Source: Diphasiastrum complanatum
Taxonomy: Eukaryota > Streptophyta > Lycopodiopsida > Lycopodiales > Lycopodiaceae
Length of the DNA stretch: 36,141 nucleotides
Reading direction: 5' to 3'
NCBI GenBank assembly: GCA_029204225.1
Contig: MU835807.1
Span: 1 to 36,141 of the forward strand
Part shown: piece by piece, positions 11,561 through 20,325 of the stretch
How positions within the stretch are numbered: position 1 is the stretch's first letter
Layout of the letters: every line of letters starts with the position of its first letter
Notes under the pieces: generated by a model
The model's input: only the letters and a program-made list of their open reading frames with translations
Database searches by the model: none
Told to the model about the DNA's origin: nothing
Program-made: the position numbers and the translations under genes

Positions 11561-13330
11561 CTGCAACTATGCTTTAGACCTCCAAAAAATCTATATAGGC
11601 CTATTAACTTCAATATTAGTAGGTGGTTGATTGAAAAGTAGGATAGCTTAAGTTCTAGTTTAAGGCAAGCTCTTTCTTAAACTCTTCATTTTGTTTATCT
11701 TTTACTTAGTACAAACATATACTACAATTGTAAAGAGCGATATGAGGTAGAGCAATAATCAAACAACAATCTCCACAAGTATGTTGAGTAATCAAGCCAA
11801 ATCTTATCTAAAGCTATGCTAAACTAATCCCAAGCTACGCTCTAATCTAAGAACTAATCACTAAGTGATCAACAATCAATCTCCAATGCCATCTAGATTC
11901 TATCTAGAGGAGCTTTGAGATGAAATTGCTTTCTAGCTGTTCACGATCAAGAATCCCAAAGTTCATATAAATTTGTAAATGCTATTGTTGTGATGGAAAC
12001 TTCCATATTAGTTTAACAAATTGTGTGCTCTTAATGTTGAGTCGTCACTTCTTCGTGTCATCCCATTACCATGAAGCATGCAAATGTAGTCATTTCCCAA
12101 CAATATCTGAATTTCATGGATTTGCTTCTTTTGAAGTCGTCCCCATCCTATCAAATCCTTCCACAAGAAGCCTTTTCAATTTGATATATTCACAAGTGCA
12201 TGTATCATACTGAGTTGAATATGTAGTAATGCATTGCCTTTACTCTTTAATAAAAATTTACATTTTCTCTTTGGAATTTTATAAGCTATTTCCACTACAG
12301 AAAACAACAATGGACGATACCACTTTTTAAAGTCGTATCAAGCCTTTGCAGCTTCTCATTTTGATATGTCTGCTCTATTTTTTGAAAAAATCTACTTGAA
12401 GACAATAAAGAAGAAATAAGAAATCCACTTGAAGGTGAATTTGTATCAAGTAAGGGACAAGGGATGAGCCCTGTCATCAATTGTATGCTAACATACTATT
12501 TAGATCTAAAAGTGCATCTAGAACATAAGTATGTGTGATGCCCTCAACATTGACACCCTCGATATACAAGCTTGGTCCAATTCTTCAACTTTTCCTTTGA
12601 CATACATTTTGTGATTAGCATAGTGCAAAAAGTTACACACAATGTTTTGAAATATGTTCAGCTAGCACAATGCAAAAAATCTTTTCCAAAGATCATATGG
12701 ATACAACGAATAGATGAATACTCTTCACTCTGCATTCTTATTCGTGGCATCTTTATCGATGGGAGTCTTAGCAAACCAGTAGGAGCCAAGGCGAGATTGT
12801 GCTTCGTGCCAGTTAACGACTTCCCGAAAAGAAATTGGTGATTCCTCAACCATTTCTGCACTGAGGTTCGGTAAGAATGTGAATCCAGGTACACTATCTA
12901 CCTCGAATCCCAGATCTACCGAAAAAGCTGAACGACACCTCTACCATGGGATGCTGGCAAATTCAGGCTCTGAAATCCTATGTATCGCGTCAGATCTGGA
13001 ATCCAAAAAGCAATGCAAGAACTAGAGTGCTATGTAGACCCACACTAAGTGCAAATTTCGGTGCTTTAATGTTGAAATGAATCATTTTACTCTGAAAATG
13101 ATCCGCATTCAGCATTCTGCTACTTCAATGCAGCTCCCTTTTGAGCGTGCTCTATTTGTGAGAGAAATCAGTCTACAGATTTAAACAACATCAAGCAGCA
13201 GAGAAGCCCCGGAAAGATAAACTCAATCACACTAGATCTTATACAAGATTGTGACTTTACTAAAGAGAAGTGAGAGATGCAATGAGGAACAAATGATCAA
13301 GCACTGAAGAAGAAGAACAACAAAACTTAC

Positions 13331-13422
13331 CGGACGATGACTTTTTGCTATAAACTGGACAAAGCAGCAAGCCAAGCGCCAGCATCATCACCACCACCAG
13401 CTTCTCCTTTCTTAACTCGCCC

Positions 13423-13427
<5 letters not shown>
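13331..13427 (-). CDS. GPI-anchored cell-surface protein, exon 1 (signal peptide)
   Basis: Encodes the first 32 residues: a short charged start (MAGELRKEK), a hydrophobic core (LVVVMMLALGLLLCPVYS) and a probable signal-peptidase site after VYS. The exon ends at TCCG followed by GTAAGT, and its split codon joins in frame to exon 2 at 6224. The same frame is open upstream to about 13721, but that part would encode an Arg-Glu run from the GA repeat and would bury the signal peptide. The ATG at 13425-13427 is therefore chosen. No clear TATA box was identified upstream. The exon is the 5' end of the gene described at 5644-6224. Confidence 0.85.

Positions 13428-13471
<44 letters not shown>
13427..13471. 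repeat. (TC)n / (GA)n microsatellite in the 5' leader
   Basis: About 22 TC units on the plus strand. On the coding (minus) strand this is a GA tract whose last A is the A of the start codon. GA-rich leaders are common in plant genes and can act as promoter or leader elements; length here is likely polymorphic. Confidence 0.9.
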
Positions 13472-13479
<8 letters not shown>

Positions 13480-13771
13480 TTCTGGTGTGTGTGTTTTAAC
13501 TTTTGTTTTGCTGTTCCTTTGAATGTTAGATTTTGTATTTCGCCATCGCCACCGAACTCGGACACTGTCGGTCGACCGGCTAAACCGGTGGAAGACTGAT
13601 AACCGGGTTTTGGCAGTCCAGATCCAACTAAAAGCAAAAGGAGGAAGGAGGGTGCAAAGTCTATTTCGGTGGGAGGTAATTGATCTTGGCCATGTGGGGT
13701 TGGGGGTGGGGTTGGGTTCAAAATGCATTTCTTTAAAGTATTTTAAGCTTAAGTGACTGAAAACCTTCACA

Positions 13772-14615
13772 TTTGAAATTATTGTTATTATTATTGTCTT
13801 TTATGTCTTTGACCTACCAAATCCGATGAAATTATTATTATTATGGTCCTTTATGTTTTAGATCTTTCACCCACCAATCTGATGTTTAAATTTAATTGCT
13901 CCTAGGATTTATACACCATTGTCACTCTTGCTTCGCTTTGACGCAATGGCAGTAAGTTACTATGATGATTTGCTAGCAGTTGAGACGTGATGGCAGTAAG
14001 TTACTATGATGATTTGCTAGCAGCTGAGATGTTACTTTCAGGTGATTTTAAGCATTAAAATGATTTATTTTTTTGAATTATGAAAAAGTGAGACCTTTGT
14101 TTGTGTTTTTAATGATTTGAATGCCATGCATCAAAGCTTCTCGTGATATATCAATCACCTTGTTTTTCTATGTGGCATATACTTTTAGCTACAATTATAT
14201 TTGTCTTAAAGGAGATGGGCTTCTTTTAGGTGAGTTTGAGCTGAAAAGGGCAAAAAATAAAAAAATTTCACCTCTTCACAGTTCAAAAATTTTATTTTAT
14301 TTTTTCATTTTAAGCATGCACAACAAAGTTGCTTGTGATCACCTTGTAGCTTTGCTATGAGACACAGTAGTTAACTATTATAATGATGTCTAAAAGTCAG
14401 TGTGTTTCGTCTTCGTGAGTTTGAACACAAAAATGTTTTATTTTTTGCCAATTATTTATTATTAATTTTAAAACTATTAAATGCTTGGTTAAATTTGGTC
14501 TTTATGCTTCTTTTGAACATACACATCCACAATTTGGGCCAGCCAATTTTGGAGTCCAACAATCGGGGATTTCTAGATGTCTTTTTCTCATGTGTAGACC
14601 AAGATTCGAGCATGA
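13772..14615. other. Intergenic DNA upstream of the GPI-anchored protein gene
   Basis: AT-rich DNA with ATT-rich stretches and no recognisable gene. It includes the 44-bp tandem duplication at 13946-14033 and ends at the target duplication of the LTR element to the right. Confidence 0.5.
13946..14033. repeat. Tandem duplication, 44-bp unit x 2
   Basis: Units 13946-13989 and 13990-14033 begin ATGGCAGTAAGTTACTATGA and are nearly identical, differing at a few bases near the right end. This suggests a recent local duplication. Confidence 0.88.
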
Positions 14616-14620
14616 GTTTC
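14616..14620. repeat. Target-site duplication GTTTC, left copy
   Basis: Identical to the five bases directly after the right LTR (17974-17978), as expected from LTR-retrotransposon integration. Confidence 0.9.
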
Positions 14621-15812
14621 TGTAGCGCAGGCATCCCAAAGGGAGCCAGGAACCACGACTTAGCTTCCAAGCCTTTAACTCTTGTCATCCAAACCCACTT
14701 GACATACAAGCAGCCAACTCGCCAGCAACGATCAGACTTAACCAACTGGAAGTTCAGAAACCAACATTGAGATCCAACCTGACGCCATGCCAGATCGGGG
14801 GTCCCGATGTGAGTGACTTCCCTCCGAGCCAGCCGCCCGACATACATCAAACTTAACCAACTCGAAGCTTCGTTACAAACGAGTAACATCCATTCCAAGC
14901 AAGCGGTCTGACTTACATCAGACTTAACCAACTGAAAGCTTCGTCACGAGCGTTGGAAGCCAACATGGCGCCACGCCAGACTGGACAGCCATAAATAGGT
15001 AACTTCCACCCAAGCAAGCCATCCAACTCAGCCGACAGGTTAGAGCCCGTTCCCCAAGAGCTTAACCCATTCACGTTCATGCAAGGAACACTTGGAACCA
15101 CAAGCCACGACAGACATGGAGACAACTAGTTCCTCGACCAAATGGTCCCGACAGCATACCGCTAGCACCACGGACCGAATGGTCCCAACGGCATACCGTT
15201 GGCGTCCCGGGATACGACCCTCAGCTATGTGCCAAAGTTTGAAACGGCCTTACAACTGGCGCTTTTACTAAACACTGAAACCTAGAAGGTAATCAGAGTC
15301 AGTTTGAGAAAAATCCCACTTTATTGATAAATCTGAGAAGGTTACATTTCAAGTGTGTGACCGACCCTAGTCTCCGGGGCGTTGGCATGCCAAGGCGAGT
15401 GCCAGGACAACATTCCAGCAAGGGAGGCTGAGACTTGGTTGGAGCTCGCCCTGAGTCGCAACCCGCACTCTCCTATAGTATTGGTGGGATTCGCCACCTC
15501 CCCTCATACCAAGTACTCTACCCAGGCTGGTAAAGCATGTTTTCTCTCTCTAGAAAGTCATTTTCTCTCTTTAGAATTTATTGATCCCCAGGCTTCCTTT
15601 AATCATGCCCAGATCGTGTGAGGTGATTGCACATCGATTTGAGCTCTCTGGACTTCGCTAGAACCGATCAAAGATTTTCAGCCATAGGAACTTGGCGCCG
15701 GCTGGATTCTGGTCACAGTGGCATCGGGAGCGGCGCCGACGCTGGTGGCGCCGGGGACAATACTGGCGCCGGTGGTGCCAGAAGTAAGGCTTGTAAAGGT
15801 AACTTTATAACA
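14621..15812 (-). repeat. Left LTR (3' LTR in element orientation)
   Basis: Starts TGTAGCGCAGGCATCCC and ends TTTATAACA on the plus strand, giving TG...CA ends in either orientation. It matches 16747-17973 over its whole length with scattered substitutions. Inside, a 37-bp unit containing AATGGTCCC and GGCATACCG is duplicated in tandem (15136-15172 and 15173-15209). Confidence 0.9.
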
Positions 15813-16746
15813 TCCACCTCACCTTTATAAAATCTGATGTCCTCATCAGATGTCAGATTAAAGTAAAGGTGCCTCCCAATTAAAAGTAACTATACATTTG
15901 ATCTACTTGGCACAGTACTCAATTTACTGGCCACTTTTTATTAACATTGAAGCTGGCACACCACAAGTCGGAGGCTCAGCTCTTTGTACTGAAAATTACT
16001 TAACTTGAAAATATCACTTTGTCTGGGAAAAGCGTAGGTTTTATATCGCTTTCATAAAATCCAAGAACCTTATTAACTGGTGACAAAGGCCTTTCTGTGA
16101 AATGTTTGCCCCTGTCGCTTCCGACTTTTGACTTTGGAACTCCTTTGAGCTCCTGATTTGTCCTTGATGCACTTTGTGTTGTGTCCCTGAGCTCCAGATT
16201 TGATCAATTCCGCACAGGTATCAAGGCTCCCTGAGCCAAAGGATTTATCGTTTGATTGCCCACTTTATGGTCCACTCCGTGCCTTGTTGCTTCTGCACCT
16301 TGATTTCTCTCCTTGTCTCAGCCTGATCTTGATACTTTTCATTTTTGGCTCTTTGAGGTAGGCAAAGATTGAGTACTCCGCAATGCACCTCTCACTTAGC
16401 TTGAAGTAGCTGTCTTTGAATCAATCCAAATGTAACCATGGACCTCGTCGAGAGCCAAGGGGTCGCACCAGTTTGATCCGCATACGAACTACCTCTTCGC
16501 GTTTGTTTGAAGCGCCATGTCCGGGACAGCACCAGGCCCGAACCGCGAGAACTGACCGTGCTTACACCTCAAGGGCAGCACCTTGACTCATCAAGTCCCC
16601 CGTTCTGCCGACCACCCCGACTGTGGATGCACCCGTGCTTACACTGTGGGCAGCACCTTGCACAACAGTTGTCTTGATGAACCCCAAATAGTGGCCATTT
16701 CTGTGAGATCCGCATAGCTGACCTGCCAGTTAGCTCTGATACGACA
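15813..16746 (-). other. Non-coding interior of the LTR element
   Basis: No retroviral protein domain is visible in any frame. Read on the minus strand it begins with the primer-binding-like TGTCGTATCAGAGC (16733-16746) and ends with a polypurine-like tract (15813-15826). A short motif (GTGCTTACAC ... GGGCAGCACCTTG) occurs twice, near 16558-16586 and 16635-16660. Confidence 0.75.
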
Positions 16747-17973
16747 TGTAGCGCAGGCATCCCAAAGGGAGCCGGGAACCACGACTTAGCTTCCCAGCCT
16801 TCAACTCTTGCCGTCCAAACCCACTTGACATACAAGCAGCCAACTCGCCAACAACATCAGACTTAACCAACTGGAAGTTCAGAAACCAACATTGAGAACA
16901 ACCTGACGCCATGCCAGATCGGGGGTCCCGATGTGGGTGACTTCCCTCCGAGCCAACCGTCCGACATACATCAAACTTAACCAACTCGAAGCTTCGTTAC
17001 AAACGAGTAACATCCATTCCAAGCAAGCGGTCTGACTTACATCAGACTTAACCAACTGAAAGCTTCGTCACGAGTGCTGGAAGCCAACATGGCGCCACGC
17101 CAGACTGGACAGCCATAAATAGGTAACTTCCACCCAAGCAAGCCATCCAACTCAACCGACAGGTTAGAGCCCGTTCCCCAAGAGCTTAACCCATTCACGT
17201 TCATGCAAGGAACACTTAGAACCACAAGCCACAACGGACATGGAGACAACCAGTTCCTGGACCAAATGGTCCCGACAGCATACCGCTGGCGTCGCGGACC
17301 GAATGGTCCCGACGGCATACCGCTGGCGTCCCGGGATACGACCCTCAACTATGTGCCAAATTAAAAAATTTGAAGCGGCCTTACAACTGGCGCTTTTACC
17401 GAACACTGAAACCTAGAAGGTAATCAGAGTCAGTTTGAGAAAAATCCCACTTTATTGATAAATCTGAGAAGGTTACATTTCAAGTGTGTGACCGACCCTA
17501 GTCTCCGGGGCGTTGGCATGCCAAGGCGAGTTCCAGGACAACATTCCAACAAGGGAGGCTGAGACTTGGTTGGAGCTCGCCCTGAGTGGCAACCCGCACT
17601 CCCCTATAGTATTGGTGGGATTCACCACCTCCCCTCATACCAAGTACTCTACCCAGGCTAGTAAAGCACGTTTTCTCTCTCTAAAATTTTCTCTCTAGAA
17701 AGTCATTTTATCTCTCTAGAATTCATTGATCCTCAGGCTTCCTTTAATCATGCCTAGATCGTATGAGGTGATTGCACATCGATCTAAGCTCTCTGGACTT
17801 CGCTAGAACCGATCAAAGATTTTCAACCATAGGAACTTGGCGCCGGCTGGATTCTGATCACAGTGGCGCTGGGAGCGGCGTCGACGCTGGTGGCGCCGGG
17901 AGTAGCAGGGGGCGGGGACAATACTGGCGCCAGTGGCGCCGGAAGTAAGGCTTGTAAAGGTAACTTTACAACA
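16747..17973 (-). repeat. Right LTR (5' LTR in element orientation)
   Basis: Starts TGTAGCGCAGG and ends TTTACAACA on the plus strand, the partner of 14621-15812. Compared with it there is a short insertion near 17361-17370 (AATTAAAAAA-like) and another near 17900-17913 (AGTAGCAGGGG). It carries the same 37-bp tandem duplication (17260-17296 and 17297-17333). Confidence 0.9.
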
Positions 17974-17978
17974 GTTTC
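17974..17978. repeat. Target-site duplication GTTTC, right copy
   Basis: Matches 14616-14620 exactly and lies directly after the CA end of the right LTR. Confidence 0.9.
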
Positions 17979-18059
17979 CCTCCAGTGCCACCTTTATCCA
18001 ACTCAGCTATAATGGGCTAAAGTATGGGTGACTTCAATTAGAAGGATGTATACGCTTCA

Positions 18060-19109
18060 TGTTGGATTATTCTCCTTCTTACTAATCGAATAATCGGTTT
18101 TAATTTTCATCCGTTGTTTATACAGTTCTGCGGATTTTCTCGTGTTTTTTTTTATAGTCTGTAGTTTTATAAGTGTTTTTACACAGTCTGTAGAAATACA
18201 CGGAGTTTTACCACAGTGTCGGTTTTCTCTCACACTTCGGTTTTTCATTTTTTGTGAAGCGGCGCCTGTCAGGAATCTCATGTAAAAATGCAGTGTCGCT
18301 TTTCGCATTTTTCGCCTGTCAGGATTTGCGAGCAAATATGTAGTCGCATTTTTTGGCCTAATAGAATGTCGCATTTTTCACTTTTTCCAAAGAGCCTCAA
18401 TCTCCTTTTTTCGCAAAATCCCGACACTGTCGCCTTTTTGCGACAGTGTCGCCTTTTTGCGACAGTGTCGCCTATGGCTGTTTTAGTTCATTTCTGCAGA
18501 ACTACAGTTTTGGTTCAGTTATGCAGACAAAACGTTTACGACCAATTTCACCGCTTATCAGCAATCAATGACAAGGAACCGGATGGACGCAACGGATACC
18601 AGCCAACTGGCAATCGCAATTGACCTAAAATAGTTGCTCATATTCATACAGTTTCAAGTCAGCAAGTATTGCAAGTTAGCTCTCTATCAAGCTTTCAAAC
18701 TTGAACTCTCTTGAGCATTCTAGCTCAGTCTTTTAGAGTTAGATTTTAGAGTTGCTATTGCGCTACTCCTTATCAACATAGTTGCTTATTATCAGACTTA
18801 TCCTCAGGTACTCAGAGACAGCTTAGAGTGCACGGTTTCTAACCGCTATTGTTTTGCACTCATTAGCATCTGATTTTGTTTTTGTGAATCAATACTATCC
18901 TTTGTTGCGTTCAGTATATGTCAGAATGCATGCATCTCTGTATTTCCTTTGTAACTGATAAAAATTGTCTGAAGAATTAGCGATTTTAAAGTTAGTTGCT
19001 AAAGATTGAACATGATTCCCATCACTACTGCTTTGTTCAATTTTGAAAGGCGTAGTCATGCACTGGAAGTAGGAAGTTTCCGCTATGATTATCTAACCTA
19101 TTTTCGACA
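18060..19109 (+). repeat. Ty1/copia LTR (5' LTR)
   Basis: Begins TGTTGGATTATTCTCC and ends TTTTCGACA, immediately followed by a canonical initiator-Met primer-binding site, which fixes orientation and right boundary. A related sequence lies inverted at 23953-25114. The LTR is rich in GTGTCGC words and holds a 19-bp tandem repeat at 18421-18477. Confidence 0.85.
18421..18477. repeat. 19-bp tandem repeat x 3, each self-complementary
   Basis: Units 18421-18439, 18440-18458 and 18459-18477 share GCGACAGTGTCGCCTTTTT (the first has CACTG for CAGTG, the last diverges at its end). Each unit contains the near-palindrome GCGACAGTGTCGC, so transcripts could fold into successive hairpins. Confidence 0.85.
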
Positions 19110-19121
19110 TGGTATCAGAGC
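19110..19121 (+). promoter_or_regulatory. Retrotransposon primer-binding site (tRNA-iMet)
   Basis: TGGTATCAGAGC directly follows the CA end of the LTR. This is the standard plant copia primer-binding site complementary to the 3' end of initiator methionine tRNA. Confidence 0.92.
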
Positions 19122-19315
19122 AATTTCACTACTACTTTATCTGATTCCTACATGATATTAGAGCGAAAACTCTAATACTTGATATTTTTCGCGATATCAA
19201 ATTGATATTGAACTCTTCAGTTCTTTTCAACCTTTCAGTATCAAAGAATTGGTTTCCTATTGTTGGGATTACTACATCTTAGCGTCATCGATACAATCGA
19301 CAGACTAAGTTCTAG

Positions 19316-19621
19316 ATGGATTCCCAAAGTAAAGCCAGTCTTATCGCAGACAAGCTGAATGGATCCAATTATCATTTGTGAAAATTTAAGATGAAGACCT
19401 TGCTAATCGCCAACGGGGACATCCTGAACTCACTATATGACATGAGGGACATAACTACTAAGTTACACCTACGAAGGAACTTCTTCACATTCAAGATGTC
19501 TGTTGGTGATTCACTTCAGAGTCACATTAACCAATTTAAGAATCTCTTGCAACATATGGCCATTGTTGGATCAGTCATAGACGATCAAGACGCAATCATG
19601 ACATTGCTTTCAAGCTTGTGA
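19316..19621 (+). pseudogene. Ty1/copia gag fragment (UBN2-type)
   Basis: Starts with an ATG at 19316 about 195 bases after the primer-binding site, and reads KLNGSNYHL then a TGA stop where copia gag normally has Trp. It continues with KMKTLLIANGD, then KLHLRRNFFTFKMSVGDSLQ and SHINQFKNLLQHM, the core of the gag-polypeptide domain of copia elements. An internal deletion is likely between the first and second segments, because the usual intervening residues are missing. The frame stops after LLSSL at 19619-19621 and no nucleocapsid zinc knuckle follows. This is a dead remnant of the element whose LTR lies at 18060-19109. Confidence 0.88.
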
Positions 19622-20325
19622 GGTACTTTTCATTCCTAAATTACTTAATGCACATAGATTACTTTTCATTCCTATATTTTATTGCATTACTTCATGTGCA
19701 TTATGAATGACAATACTTTATTGCATTGCTTTATGCACATCATAAATTTCATTTAGATTTCTATATATGATATTGATTCTTGTTTTGAAATCCAACATTG
19801 CACATGGTTTTGAATTCTTAGTTAGTTATTATGTCAATCCACATCTCGCAATTCAACATTGCAATTTTTTAAAAAAGAACATTGCACGTATAGAAGCAAT
19901 GGCAATATAGCATGATCATTTGCAATAATAATATATTCATAATATCAATCAATCTATTACGAAATTGGTGCTTTAATTTTGCATGAGTCTCTAGATCTCT
20001 AGATCTAACATGTACATCAACTAAAAACGGCATCAACAAAAATTTATAAACCTAATCTACTCATCGTCGTCATGACGTCCAGTCTGCATTAACACAAGCA
20101 AACAAACTACATTAATATTTATTGCTCGATTTGTATCCTGGAGCATCCATTTCGAGACTAGCTACGTCTTATTCTATACCTTCAAGCAACATACAAATGG
20201 AGTGACCGTAGCGTGACATCATTATTCGGGTACTTAACGCATAACATAACTATTGTACTTTATAGCGTATTTACATTAAGTTGATTTTTTTTCTTTTCTA
20301 ACAACTCACATTGCTCTTTTTTTAG
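19622..20325. other. AT-rich DNA between copia gag and the CACTA transposase
   Basis: No coding sequence recognised. The left part (19625-19760) has three loosely repeated TTACTTNATGCACAT-like words. The right end (20309-20326) is a pyrimidine tract followed by AG, a plausible intron acceptor for the transposase exon that follows. I could not find a CACTA terminus. Confidence 0.45.

Larger units (their letters stand above)
6225..13330 (-). other. Intron of the GPI-anchored protein gene (about 7.1 kb)
   Basis: Bounded on the minus strand by the donor GTAAGT at 13325-13330 and the acceptor CAG ending at 6225. The long interior has only short open frames and looks like old repeat debris: AT-rich 6300-8000, a compositionally distinct stretch 8000-10250 full of short CATGAA and CCAAGCAATC words that may be a decayed retroelement, a C-rich region 10600-11250, and AT-rich sequence to the 5' splice site. 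No additional exon can be supported. Intron length on this scale is typical of gymnosperms and other large plant genomes. Confidence 0.7.
14621..17973 (-). mobile_element. Complete non-autonomous LTR retrotransposon (small LARD/TRIM-like)
   Basis: Two direct repeats of about 1.2 kb (14621-15812 and 16747-17973) each begin TG and end CA. They enclose 934 bp with no gag, protease, integrase or reverse transcriptase. The element is flanked by a perfect 5-bp target duplication, GTTTC (14616-14620 and 17974-17978). It is read on the minus strand: next to the right-hand LTR the minus strand shows TATCAGAGC, the core of the initiator-Met tRNA primer-binding site, and next to the left-hand LTR it shows a purine-rich tract AAAGGTGAGGTGGA. 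The element would need enzymes supplied by another retrotransposon. LTR differences include small indels, so the insertion is not brand new. Confidence 0.9.

Noticed and set aside
13428-13721. In-frame open extension upstream of the GPI-anchored protein start
   Set aside because: It would place about 98 residues, including an Arg-Glu run translated from the GA repeat, ahead of a classic signal peptide, and no family member is expected to have this.
14452-14931. Minus-strand 159-codon ORF
   Set aside because: It crosses the end of the LTR element into flanking DNA and has no protein-family features.
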